A DNA stretch of 64,000 nucleotides. Origin: Arthrobacter sp. Soil736 (lineage in GTDB: Bacteria > Actinomycetota > Actinomycetes > Actinomycetales > Micrococcaceae). The stretch covers positions 1 to 64,000 of the forward strand of contig NZ_LMSB01000008.1 of NCBI RefSeq assembly GCF_001428005.1, read 5' to 3'. The position numbers and the translations under genes were made by a program. Of the stretch, positions 25,775-34,002 are shown in pieces. Each line of letters opens with the position of its first letter. Positions within the stretch are counted from its first letter, which is position 1. The notes below the pieces were generated by a model. The model saw nothing but the letters and a program-made list of their open reading frames with translations. It did not search any database and had not been told where the DNA came from.

Positions 25775-26328
25775 GCGGCTGTTCCTTTGTGTCCGGTTGC
25801 GTCCGTACGGTCAGTGTCTGATTGCCCGGGTTCCGGGCGTTCGCGGGCGGTTGCCAGCGGCACCGGGTCCTCGGTGCGGGTCAGGCTGTGCCAGCTGGTG
25901 TTCTCTGCCGTGAGCCGCTCGCCGCACTCCGTGCAGGTGTCCGCGGAGCCGGTCCGCTGCCCGCAGGGCGAATGGATGACGTACATGTGCGCATGGCCGG
26001 ACGGCGCCGGGAGGTGCTTTTCGGACCAGATCACGACGGCGTTGAGCACCGGCAGGGCGTCCTCGCCCTTGGCGGTGAGCACGTACTCCTGGCGGGTCCG
26101 GCCGCCGTCGTCATACGGTTCCTTGGCCAGGAGGCCGGACTCCACGAGCGCGGCGAGCCGCCGGGTGAGGACCGAATCCGCCACCTGGAGGCGCGTCTTC
26201 ATGGCGTCGAAGCGGCCGTTGCCGAAGAACACTTCCCGGAGCACCAGCATGCCCCAGGGGTCGCCGAAGATATCCAGGCCGCGGGCCATGCTGCAGTTGC
26301 GTTGGGACCAGTCAGAGCGGAGTGCCAT
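25771..26328 (-). CDS. HxlR-family winged-helix regulator with Cys-rich tail
   Basis: A 185-residue regulator. Residues 1-95 are a canonical HxlR winged helix: SQRNCSMARGLDIFGDPWGMLVLREVFFGN, then RLQVADSVLTRRLAALVESGLL, and the wing YVLTAKGEDALPVL. HxlR proteins often use an N-terminal cysteine (here in RNCSMAR) to sense aldehydes, disulphides or thiol stress. Beyond the usual end it carries a tail with SPCGQRT and TCTECGERL, cysteines arranged as in a zinc ribbon. The tail occurs in some HxlR proteins but is not part of the core fold. It is coupled to the MFS gene behind it. Confidence 0.88.
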   Translation of the reverse strand: MALRSDWSQRNCSMARGLDIFGDPWGMLVLREVFFGNGRFDAMKTRLQVADSVLTRRLAALVESGLLAKEPYDDGGRTRQEYVLTAKGEDALPVLNAVVIWSEKHLPAPSGHAHMYVIHSPCGQRTGSADTCTECGERLTAENTSWHSLTRTEDPVPLATARERPEPGQSDTDRTDATGHKGTAA

Positions 26329-26404
26329 GCGGCGAGACTATCTGACTTTCTTGAAGAAAGCCAGAGGGCCGGGCTGCCGAGCCGCCGTTACTGCATGAAC
26401 GCCG

Positions 26405-27568
26405 TTACTGGATGAACCTGAAGGCGTGCTCAAGGTCGGCGATGAGGTCCTCGACGTCCTCGATGCCGCAGGAAAGCCGGATGAGGTTCACGGGGACGGC
26501 CAGCTCGGTGCCCTTCACGGACGCGTGCGTCATCTCCGACGGGTAGTTCATCAGGGACTCGATGCCGCCAAGCGACTCGGCGAGGGTGAAGACGGAGGTG
26601 GATTCGGCCACCTTCCGCGCCGCCGCCTCGCCGCCCTTGAACTGCACCGAAATCATGCCGCCGAACTTCTTCATCTGCTTCTTGGCAAGGTCATGGCCGG
26701 GGTGCGAGGGCAGCCCCGGGTACAGCACGGCCTCCACCTCGGGGCGTTCCAGCAGCCATTCCGCCACGGCCTGGGCGTTGTCGCTGTGGCGGTCCATGCG
26801 CACGCCCAGCGTCTTGAGGCCGCGGGTGGTGAGGAAGGCGTCCATCGGCCCGGACACGGCGCCCACGGCGAACTGCACGAAGCCGATCTTTTCCGCGAGC
26901 TCGGCGTCCTTGACCACAATCGCGCCGCCCACCACATCGGAGTGGCCGCCGATGTACTTGGTGGTGGAGTGGACCACGACGTCGGCACCCAGGGCGAGCG
27001 GGGTCTGCAGGTAGGGCGACGCGAAGGTGTTGTCCACGATCAGGAGGGCACCGGCGTCGTGCGCCACCTTGGCGAGGGCCTCGATGTCGGTGATCTTCAT
27101 CATCGGGTTGGAGGGGGTCTCCACCCACACGAAACGGGTTTTGTTCGCGGCCACCGCGGCGGCGACGGACTCGAGATCGGACATGTCCACGGGGGTGTTG
27201 CCGATGCCCCAGTCCCCGAGCACGCGGCTGATCAGGCGGTAGGTGCCGCCGTAGGCGTCGTTGCCAAGGACGATGTGGTCCCCCGGCCGGGCGAGGGCCC
27301 GGATCAGCGAGTCCTCGGCCGCCAGGCCGGAGCTGAACGAATAGGCGTGCGTGCCGCCCTCGAGTGCCGCGAGCTGCTCCTGCAGGGCATCGCGGGTCGG
27401 GTTGCCGCCGCGGCCGTACTCGTAGCCGTCGCGCAGGCCGCCGATGCCGTCCTGGGCGTAGGTGGAGCTGAAGTGCAGCGGCGGCACCACGGCGCCGGTG
27501 CGGGGCTCGAAGGCCTGGCCGGCGTGCACGGCGCGGGTGTTGAAACCTTGGTTTTCAGAGACAGACAT
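26405..27568 (-). CDS. metB: Cystathionine gamma-synthase/gamma-lyase
   Basis: A 387-residue PLP enzyme of the Cys/Met metabolism family. The cofactor lysine is Lys204 in HSTTKYIGGHSDVVGG. YEYGRGGNPTRDALQ binds cofactor phosphate across the dimer, and the substrate block SLGGIESL is near the C-terminus. It lies 13 bases after a cystathionine beta-synthase gene. That pairing points to the gamma-lyase direction (cystathionine to cysteine, alpha-ketobutyrate and ammonia) or a dual-role enzyme. Family sequence alone separates MetB from lyase poorly. Cytoplasmic tetramer. Confidence 0.9.
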   Translation of the reverse strand: MSVSENQGFNTRAVHAGQAFEPRTGAVVPPLHFSSTYAQDGIGGLRDGYEYGRGGNPTRDALQEQLAALEGGTHAYSFSSGLAAEDSLIRALARPGDHIVLGNDAYGGTYRLISRVLGDWGIGNTPVDMSDLESVAAAVAANKTRFVWVETPSNPMMKITDIEALAKVAHDAGALLIVDNTFASPYLQTPLALGADVVVHSTTKYIGGHSDVVGGAIVVKDAELAEKIGFVQFAVGAVSGPMDAFLTTRGLKTLGVRMDRHSDNAQAVAEWLLERPEVEAVLYPGLPSHPGHDLAKKQMKKFGGMISVQFKGGEAAARKVAESTSVFTLAESLGGIESLMNYPSEMTHASVKGTELAVPVNLIRLSCGIEDVEDLIADLEHAFRFIQ

Positions 27569-27581
27569 GGGGCTCCTTGGA

Positions 27582-28967
27582 TTAGTTGCTGAGGTACGCG
27601 AGGAGGTCGTGGCGGGTCAGGATGCCGATGGGGGCGCCCACGAACGTCACCATCACGGTGTCGACGTCGGACAGGAGCTCACGGGCCGCCGAGATGGTTT
27701 CCAGCGAGCCGATCACCGGGAGCCGCTCCCCCATGTGCTCGGAGATCTTGTCCGTCAGCTTGGCCTCGCCGCGGAACAGCTTGGCCGTCAGGGTGCGCTC
27801 ATCGACTGCGCCCAGGACCTCACCCATCACCACGGGCGGCTCCTGGGACAGCACCGGGATGTGGCTGACGCCGAACTCGTTCATGATGTTGATGACGTCG
27901 CGGACGGTCTCGTTGGGGTGGATGTGGACCAGGTCCGGCAGTTCGCCGGTCTTGAACTTGATGACCTCGCCCACCGACGCTTCCTCGCCGCCGGAAAGGA
28001 AGCCGTACGAGCGCATCCACTGGTCGTTGAAGATCTTGGCCAGGTAGCCGCGGCCGGAGTCCGGCAGGATCACCACCACCACCGCGTCCTCGGGAAGGTC
28101 CTGCGCGGTCCGGAGGGCGGCAACCACTGCCATGCCCGAGGATCCGCCCACCAGCAGGCCCTCCTCGCGCGCCAGCCGCCTGGTCATGGCGAAGGAATCG
28201 GCGTCGCTGACGGCGATGACCTGGTCCGGAACGGATTTGTCGTAGTTGGCGGGCCACATGTCCTCGCCCACGCCTTCGACAAAGTACGGGCGCCCGGTGC
28301 CGCCCGAGTAGACAGAGCCTTCGGGGTCCGCCCCGATGATCCTGACCCGGCCGCCGTCGGACTCCGGACGGTTCGCAGAGACTTCCTTGAGGTAGCGTCC
28401 GGTGCCCGTGATGGTGCCGCCGGTGCCGGCGCCGATGACGCAGTGCGTGACTTTGCCGTCGGTGTCCCGCCAGATCTCGGGTCCGGTGGTCTCGTAGTGG
28501 CTGAGCGGCGCGGCGGGGTTGGAGAACTGGTCCGGCTTGTAGGCACCGGGAATCTCGGTGACCAGGCGGTCCGAGACGCCGTAGTAGCTCTGCGGGCTGT
28601 CAGGGGCGACGGCGGTGGGGGTCACCACCACCTCGGCGCCGTAGGCCTGAAGCACCGCGCGCTTATCCTCGCCCACCTTGTCCGGCACGACGAAGATGCA
28701 TTTGTAGCCTTTTTGCTGGGCCACGAGGGCCAGGCCGACGCCCGTGTTCCCCGAGGTGGGTTCGATGATGGTGCCGCCGGGCTTGAGCTTGCCGTCGCGC
28801 TCGGCTTCCTCGATCATCTTGGCCGCGATGCGGTCCTTGATGGAACCGCCGGGGTTCACGTATTCCAGCTTCACGAGGACGGTGGCTTTGATGCCGTCGG
28901 TGACGTGGTTGAGCTTGATCAGCGGGGTGTTGCCGATAAGGTCCAGGACGGACTGGGCGTACTTCAT
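27582..28967 (-). CDS. cbs: Cystathionine beta-synthase with C-terminal CBS pair
   Basis: A 461-residue PLP enzyme joining serine (or O-acetylserine) with homocysteine to give cystathionine, the first step of reverse transsulfuration. The catalytic lysine is Lys44 in PGGSIKDRIA. The phosphate loop is EPTSGNTGVGLA and the C-terminal side of the core has GGSSGMAVV. Two CBS domains fill about residues 335-461 and may bind an adenosyl regulator. The haem-binding N-terminal domain of animal enzymes is absent, as usual in bacteria. With the following gene it forms a two-gene operon that turns homocysteine into cysteine. Confidence 0.93.
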   Translation of the reverse strand: MKYAQSVLDLIGNTPLIKLNHVTDGIKATVLVKLEYVNPGGSIKDRIAAKMIEEAERDGKLKPGGTIIEPTSGNTGVGLALVAQQKGYKCIFVVPDKVGEDKRAVLQAYGAEVVVTPTAVAPDSPQSYYGVSDRLVTEIPGAYKPDQFSNPAAPLSHYETTGPEIWRDTDGKVTHCVIGAGTGGTITGTGRYLKEVSANRPESDGGRVRIIGADPEGSVYSGGTGRPYFVEGVGEDMWPANYDKSVPDQVIAVSDADSFAMTRRLAREEGLLVGGSSGMAVVAALRTAQDLPEDAVVVVILPDSGRGYLAKIFNDQWMRSYGFLSGGEEASVGEVIKFKTGELPDLVHIHPNETVRDVINIMNEFGVSHIPVLSQEPPVVMGEVLGAVDERTLTAKLFRGEAKLTDKISEHMGERLPVIGSLETISAARELLSDVDTVMVTFVGAPIGILTRHDLLAYLSN

Positions 28968-29035
28968 GGGTACAAACTTACCGTCTTGCCCGGGCTGGGG
29001 AGTTTCAGGCTGCGCGGTGGCGTTTCAGGCGGTGC

Positions 29036-29079
29036 GGGCACTAGCCAAGGTGGCTCCGGGCACTAGCCAAGGCGGCTCC
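29036..29079. repeat. 22-base tandem duplication
   Basis: Two adjacent copies of GGGCACTAGCCAAGGNGGCT plus two bases (29036-29057 and 29058-29079) differ at one position. They lie between the divergent cbs and VOC genes, in the region where either promoter should be. Confidence 0.8.
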
Positions 29080-29135
29080 GGCACGGCAAGCTGGCTACGC
29101 ACGCTTCATTGGCTTCGCCGAAAGGAACTCCCGCC

Positions 29136-29567
29136 ATGGACTGGACCCTCGAAGTGGTAGTGCTCCCGGTGAGCGACATCGGCCGCGCCGTGGAGTTCTA
29201 CCGCGACAAGGTGGGCTTCAACCTTGACCACGACACAAAAAACGAGCACATGCACGTGGTCCAGCTGACCCCGCCGGGTTCGGGCTGCTCGATTGTCATC
29301 GGCGACCTGCCGTCGCAGAACGAGATGGCCCCGGGCTCCATGCGGGGGCTGCAGCTGGTGGTGCCGGACGCCCGGGCCGCGCGCGACGAACTGCTCAGCC
29401 GGGGCGTGGAGGCCAGCGAAATAACCGTGTTTGACGAGCGCGACGGCGGCACGTTCTTCGGGTTCAGCGATCCCGACGGCAACACCTGGGCCGTGCAGGA
29501 ACTGAAGGTCCGGGCCCAGAAGCCGCTGATCCCCGTGGAGGCCCGCGGCCGCTTCGGCGAGGAGTAG
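29136..29567 (+). CDS. VOC-family (glyoxalase-like) protein
   Basis: A 143-residue vicinal-oxygen-chelate protein made of two beta-alpha-beta-beta-beta units. DIGRAVEFYRDKVGF opens unit one and VVPDARAARDELLSRGV unit two; GFSDPDGNTWAVQEL carries the last metal-ligand position. Such proteins include glyoxalases, dioxygenases and antibiotic-binding proteins. This one cannot be placed further. The ATG at 29136 is supported by AAAGGAA upstream. Confidence 0.85.
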   Translation: MDWTLEVVVLPVSDIGRAVEFYRDKVGFNLDHDTKNEHMHVVQLTPPGSGCSIVIGDLPSQNEMAPGSMRGLQLVVPDARAARDELLSRGVEASEITVFDERDGGTFFGFSDPDGNTWAVQELKVRAQKPLIPVEARGRFGEE

Positions 29568-29593
29568 GCGAGGAGTAGCTGGCGGCAGTCCCG

Positions 29594-30001
29594 CTAGCCG
29601 GCAGCTCCGCCTGCTTCTCCGGCCGGAAGATTCTGCCAGAGCCCCAAGATGTTGCCCTCGGTGTCCTTGAAGTAGGCGTAGAAGCCCATGCCCGGGATGG
29701 CGTCCTTCGGCTTGACCGTCGAGCCGCCGAGCTGCTCGACCGTCCGCAGGGTGGCATCGATGTCGTCGACGTCCACGGTGATGACAGGAGTGGTCAGCTC
29801 GCCTTCCCTGGCCATCATGCCGCCGTTGATGGCGCCGGGCTCGGTGGGCCGGCCGGTCTGTTCATCCATCGGGGTGGTGATGACCACGTTGTAGTCCATC
29901 TCCGGCATGGGATCGATCCGCCAGCCGAGGGCCTGGCTGTAGAAGTTTCTCGCCCGGTCCTGATCGTCCGCGGGGATTTCGAAATGCACTACTCCACCCA
30001 T
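29594..30001 (-). CDS. VOC-family protein, CFP-30B/YhlI-like
   Basis: A 135-residue VOC-fold protein beginning MGGVVHFEIPADDQDRARNF, typical of the small actinobacterial CFP32-like group. The second unit has DDIDATLRTVEQLGG and ends FKDTEGNILGLWQN. Either the GTG at 30010 or the ATG at 30001 can be the start; AGGTGA lies best spaced for the ATG. It converges on the neighbouring VOC gene, but the two are not close copies. Function unknown. Confidence 0.85.
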   Translation of the reverse strand: MGGVVHFEIPADDQDRARNFYSQALGWRIDPMPEMDYNVVITTPMDEQTGRPTEPGAINGGMMAREGELTTPVITVDVDDIDATLRTVEQLGGSTVKPKDAIPGMGFYAYFKDTEGNILGLWQNLPAGEAGGAAG

Positions 30002-30153
30002 TGCGCTCACCTGTCAGTTCGAAGGAACGACGCGGCGGACCCGCGCCACACCTGGGATTGTAGTCCTCCGCACCTCGCGGGTTAAGGGCCGGTTCCAAGG
30101 TCCGCGGGCATGCGGTGGCCTGCGGTGTCAGCGGTCCGTGGGACGATGATTCA

Positions 30154-31134
30154 ATGACCGTCACAGACGTCCCCGCCAGCGTTGCCGCTGCCGCTGACGC
30201 CTCCCTGAGATGGCATCCCGGAGGGCCCTACAGCCTGCGCCAGACCCTGGGCACGCTCATGCGCGGCAATGGAGATCCCTCGTTCTCTTCCCGGCCGGAG
30301 GGCCTGTGGATGGCGTTCACGACGCCGGACGGTCCGGTCTCGCTGCGGCTCACCAGCGCCGAAACAGGACCTGAACCCTACGTCGACGCGCAGGCGTGGG
30401 GCCCCGGCTCCGCCGCCGCCCTCGCCGCCGTTCCCCGCCTGCTGGGCGCCGAGGACGACTGGTCGGCGTTTGACGAGGCCGGGTTCCACTCGACACTTCC
30501 GCGGATGGTCCGTGAGGCCCGACGCCGGAACCTCGCCGTCCGGCTGCCGTCCACCGGACGCATGGTTGATTCCCTCGTGCCCACCATTTTGGAGCAGAAG
30601 GTCACCGTCATCGAGGCCCGGCGGGGTTACCGCTACCTCATGTACCGCCATGGCACGCCCGCGCCGGGGGCCGGTGCCGTTGCACCGGCGGGCCTGCTGG
30701 TCCGGCCCACGCCTGAGGAGTGGCTCCGCATCCCGTCCTGGGAGTGGCACAAGGCCGGAGTGGGGCCCCAGCGTTCGGCGACCGTCATGCGGGCGCTGCG
30801 TTCCGCCGTCGCGCTTGAACGGCTGGCTCCGCTGCCGGCGGTGGAGGCTGCCAGGAAGATGCAAACCATTCCCGGAATCGGCGAGTGGACGGCCGCCGAG
30901 GTGGTGCAGCGGACGCATGGCTGTCCGGACTCGATCGCCGTGGGTGATTACCATCTGGCGGCCGACGTCGGCGCCGCGCTGACCGGCCTGCGGACGGACG
31001 ACGCCGGCATGCTGGCCCTCCTGGAACCGTGGAAGGGGCACCGGCAGCGCGTGGTCCGGATGATCGGGCTCAGCGGCTTCCGGAAACCCACCTTCGGGCC
31101 GCGGATGACCATCCAGGACCACCGCCGGCACTGA
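30154..31134 (+). CDS. AlkA-type DNA-3-methyladenine glycosylase (HhH-GPD)
   Basis: A 326-residue base-excision repair glycosylase. The helix-hairpin-helix is IPGIGEWTAAEVV (about residues 239-251), followed by the catalytic aspartate Asp265 in IAVGDYHLAADVG. The N-terminal half has the beta-rich domain of AlkA-like proteins. It removes alkylated purines from DNA. There is no Ada-type methyltransferase domain or neighbour, so regulation by methylation is not evident. The ATG at 30154 begins MTVTDVPAS; earlier codons do not resemble the family. Confidence 0.88.
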   Translation: MTVTDVPASVAAAADASLRWHPGGPYSLRQTLGTLMRGNGDPSFSSRPEGLWMAFTTPDGPVSLRLTSAETGPEPYVDAQAWGPGSAAALAAVPRLLGAEDDWSAFDEAGFHSTLPRMVREARRRNLAVRLPSTGRMVDSLVPTILEQKVTVIEARRGYRYLMYRHGTPAPGAGAVAPAGLLVRPTPEEWLRIPSWEWHKAGVGPQRSATVMRALRSAVALERLAPLPAVEAARKMQTIPGIGEWTAAEVVQRTHGCPDSIAVGDYHLAADVGAALTGLRTDDAGMLALLEPWKGHRQRVVRMIGLSGFRKPTFGPRMTIQDHRRH

Positions 31135-31189
31135 CTCCCTTCCGGAGCACCTCCGGGTTTGCCATCGTGGCTCCGGCCTATCGTCTTTT

Positions 31190-31224
31190 CGTACTAAGTA
31201 CGGTACGGTTCCGTACTAAGTACG
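31190..31224. promoter_or_regulatory. Paired 13-base operators before the DUF4386 gene
   Basis: CGTACTAAGTACG occurs twice, at 31190-31202 and 31212-31224. Each is a palindrome around one central base and the copies are 22 bases apart (two helical turns). Partial copies (GTACGGTAC between them, AAAGTACG after) thicken the site. It lies 58 bases before the DUF4386 start and is a convincing binding site for a dimeric repressor of TetR, MarR or PadR type. That regulator is not in the neighbourhood. Confidence 0.7.
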
Positions 31225-31281
31225 AAAGTACGTTTCGGCCGCACCTCCCCCGTTGTCATTCCCCCGAGAAAGAAGAACCCC

Positions 31282-32022
31282 ATGTCCACAACAGCACCGG
31301 TCCCCCGGCAGACAGAAGCCGGCCCGGCCGTTCCAGCGGTCCCTGAGGGCAGGCCGTCCGGGACCGCCCGCACCCTGCGCGCACCGAGTCTGGTTGCCGG
31401 GGCCGGGCTCCTCCTCATGGCCGTCCTGTCCGCATTCGGAATATTCGGCCCCCTGGACAGCCTCATGACGCCGGGGGATGCGCCGGGCACAGCAGCGAAC
31501 GTTGCCGCGTCCGAAATGCTGTTCCGGCTGGGAACCGCCAGCCTCATCGTCGTGGCCGTGCTCGACATCATCGTGGCCGGGGCGCTGTTCGAAGTTTTCG
31601 CGTCCGTGAACCGAAGCGTCTCGGCGATGGCCGCAGGGTTCAGGGTCGCGTATGCAGGGGTCTTTTTCGTGGCGATCACCCACCTGCTGGAAGTGCCGAA
31701 GCACCTGGACGACGGGGCGCGGATACTCCGCGCAGTGGATGCGTTCGATGCCCTCTGGAAGGCGGGCCTCATCCTCTTTGCCGTCCATCTGCTGCTCATC
31801 GGCTACCTGGCCGTCAGGTCCGGATTCATGGCGAGGATCTTTGGCTTCCTGCTCGTGGCTGCCGGGGGCGGGTACCTCATTGACGGGATGGGCGCCGTCC
31901 TGGTCCCGGCGTACTCCGTCAGCGTCGCGCAGTTTGCCTTCGTGGGTGAAGTCGCCCTCATTTTCTGGCTGCTCATCAAGGGCCGCCGGACCATCCCCGC
32001 CACACACCGGACGGTTCAGTAA
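31282..32022 (+). CDS. DUF4386 membrane protein
   Basis: A 246-residue protein with six to seven hydrophobic segments, starting with LVAGAGLLLMAVLSAFGIFG near residue 35. It fits the DUF4386 family, whose function is unknown and which often stands next to stress regulators or exporters. Ribosome site AAAGAAGA before the ATG. It lies 88 bases ahead of the ABC exporter genes and may be transcribed with them. The paired operators upstream indicate tight control. Confidence 0.8.
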   Translation: MSTTAPVPRQTEAGPAVPAVPEGRPSGTARTLRAPSLVAGAGLLLMAVLSAFGIFGPLDSLMTPGDAPGTAANVAASEMLFRLGTASLIVVAVLDIIVAGALFEVFASVNRSVSAMAAGFRVAYAGVFFVAITHLLEVPKHLDDGARILRAVDAFDALWKAGLILFAVHLLLIGYLAVRSGFMARIFGFLLVAAGGGYLIDGMGAVLVPAYSVSVAQFAFVGEVALIFWLLIKGRRTIPATHRTVQ

Positions 32023-32110
32023 CCGTGGACGCCCCCGCCCGCCGGGTATAGCGTTTCGCCATAGAGCGCGAAAACCGGATCCCAGAGTCTCGCATCCTCG
32101 GGAGCACCCA

Positions 32111-33079
32111 TTGATCCACACGAACAAGCTAAGCAGGACCTTCGTCGCCAGGAAGGAAACGGTGGAGGCGGTCAAGGGCGTCGACATCGACGTCGCCCCC
32201 GGCGAACTCGTGGCATTCCTCGGCCCGAACGGAGCGGGCAAATCCACCACGCTGCGCATGCTGACCACCCTCCTGAAGCCCACCTCCGGCTCAGCCACGG
32301 TGGCCGGGCTGGACGTCGTGGCGGACCCGGCCGGGGTGCGGGCGCGGATCGGCTACATCGGCCAGGGCAACGGCGGCGGCCACAGCTACCGCGTGATCGA
32401 CGAAATGGTCATGCAGGGCCGTTTCTACGGAATGAACACCACAGACGCCAAGGCCCGGGCCGACGAACTGCTCAAGTCCCTGGATCTCGCCGACCTCGCG
32501 AAACGTACGGTCATCAAGCTCTCCGGCGGCCAGCGGCGGCGGATGGATGTGGCCCTGGGGCTGATGCACTCACCCCGGCTGCTGTTCCTCGACGAACCGT
32601 CCACCGGCATGGATCCACAGAACCGCGCAAATCTGTGGGAGCACATCATGCGCATGCGGGCCGAGCACGGAACCACCATTGTGCTGACAACGCATTACAT
32701 GGATGAGGCGGATTCCATGTCCGAGCGCGTCATCGTCATTGACCACGGAACCATCATTGCGGACAACACCCCCGCCCGGCTCAAGGCCGACCTCGCCGGG
32801 GACCTGCTGGCCGTCGAAGTCGCGGCGGCCTCCGCGGCCGAGGTGCGCGGGCTGCTGGGGCGCGCCGCCGCCGAAGGCGAGGTGGAGGAACACGCGTACG
32901 ACGGCGTCGTCCGTTTCCGGCTGCGGCTCAGCAACGGCTCCCGGCTGGCGCCGGAGCTGCTGCGGAGGATGCACGACGCCGGTGCTCCCGCCCAGTCCCT
33001 GGAACTGAAGCCGCCGACGCTCGATGACGTTTTTCTTGAACTGACCGGGCGCAGCCTGCGGGAAGGGGCTGAGGTGTAA
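32111..33079 (+). CDS. ABC exporter ATP-binding protein (DrrA-like)
   Basis: A 322-residue ATPase subunit. Walker A GPNGAGKSTT is at about 38-47, the signature LSGGQRRRMDVALG near 138, Walker B LLFLDEPSTGMDP near 160 and the switch histidine in TTHYMDEAD. The C-terminal extension (about 225-322) is the regulatory tail of the daunorubicin-resistance DrrA group. The TTG at 32111 is taken as start because the family begins at IHTNKLSRTF and a GGGAGC stands upstream; the frame is open far upstream without similarity. It pairs with the permease that follows to export a hydrophobic compound, identity unknown. Confidence 0.9.
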   Translation: MIHTNKLSRTFVARKETVEAVKGVDIDVAPGELVAFLGPNGAGKSTTLRMLTTLLKPTSGSATVAGLDVVADPAGVRARIGYIGQGNGGGHSYRVIDEMVMQGRFYGMNTTDAKARADELLKSLDLADLAKRTVIKLSGGQRRRMDVALGLMHSPRLLFLDEPSTGMDPQNRANLWEHIMRMRAEHGTTIVLTTHYMDEADSMSERVIVIDHGTIIADNTPARLKADLAGDLLAVEVAAASAAEVRGLLGRAAAEGEVEEHAYDGVVRFRLRLSNGSRLAPELLRRMHDAGAPAQSLELKPPTLDDVFLELTGRSLREGAEV

Positions 33080-33891
33080 TGCCTGGGCAATCGGCGCGGA
33101 CAGAGCCCGCCGAACGGAAGCCCGGGCTGGACCGGATCCTGCGGGACGTCTGGTATGTCTTCTGGCGGGAGATGCTGCTTCCCCTGAGGGACCCGTTCTC
33201 GCTGGTCTTCTCCCTCCTTCAGCCGCTGGTGTTCCTCGGCCTGTTCGGCCCCCTGCTCGGTTCGGCCGTGGGAGCCCCGGCCTTCGGCGGCCAGTCCACG
33301 CTGCAGTGGTTCCTGCCCGGCGTGGTCGTCATGATTGCGCTGTTCGGCACGTCAATGACCGGATCGAACCTGCAGTACGAACTGATGACCGGCTCTTACG
33401 AGCGGATCCTCGCCACTCCCCTGTCCCGCTCGTCGCTGATGATCGGACGGGCGCTGAAGGAGTGGGCGCCGCTGGTGGTGCAGGGCCTCCTGATCTCAGT
33501 GGTCTGCATTCCCTTCGGCTTCGTCCTCCACCCGCTGCACGTCCTTTTCGGGCTCATCATCCTGGGCATCTTCGGCATCGGGCTCGGAGCGCTGTCATAT
33601 GCGCTGGCCCTGGTCTCGCAGACCAAGGAATGGATTTTCTGGGGCGTGCAGCAGACCCTGCTGTTCCCGCTGATGATCCTCTCAGGCATCATGCTGCCCA
33701 TCGAGGCGGGACCGGAGTGGATGAGGGTGGCCAGCCTCTTCAACCCGCTGACCTACCTGGTCAACGCCGAACGCGAACTGTTCGCGGGCGCCGTCGGGGC
33801 CGACACGCTCCTGGGTCTCCTGGCCGCGTCGGTGACAGCCGCCGTCGGGCTCGTGGTCGGAGTCCGGGCCATCAACCGCAACATCAGCTAG
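33079..33891 (+). CDS. ABC-2 type exporter permease (DrrB-like)
   Basis: A 270-residue membrane subunit with six hydrophobic segments. The first follows the amphipathic start DVWYVFWREMLLPLRDP, and LSGIMLPIEAGPEWMR is the conserved ABC-2 loop. Start and the ATPase stop share a base (TAATG). The two proteins form a DrrAB-like efflux pump. Confidence 0.92.
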   Translation: MPGQSARTEPAERKPGLDRILRDVWYVFWREMLLPLRDPFSLVFSLLQPLVFLGLFGPLLGSAVGAPAFGGQSTLQWFLPGVVVMIALFGTSMTGSNLQYELMTGSYERILATPLSRSSLMIGRALKEWAPLVVQGLLISVVCIPFGFVLHPLHVLFGLIILGIFGIGLGALSYALALVSQTKEWIFWGVQQTLLFPLMILSGIMLPIEAGPEWMRVASLFNPLTYLVNAERELFAGAVGADTLLGLLAASVTAAVGLVVGVRAINRNIS

Positions 33892-33910
33892 GGCGGGGCC
33901 GGACCTTAAC

Positions 33911-33996
33911 TGTCCGTTCGCGCTGGTCCCCGGGCAAGCTGAGCGCGAACGGACACTTGCGGCCCTTCACACTGCGCGAACGGACACTTGCGGCCC
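33911..33996. repeat. Inverted and direct repeats between convergent genes
   Basis: TGTCCGTTCGCGCT (33911-33924) pairs perfectly with AGCGCGAACGGACA (33942-33955). In addition a 23-base unit beginning GCGCGAACGGACACTTGCGG occurs at 33943-33965 and again at 33974-33996. The core is shared with the repeat at 7584-7651. It separates the exporter permease and the acyl-CoA synthetase gene, which converge. Confidence 0.75.
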
Positions 33997-34002
33997 TCGA
34001 TG

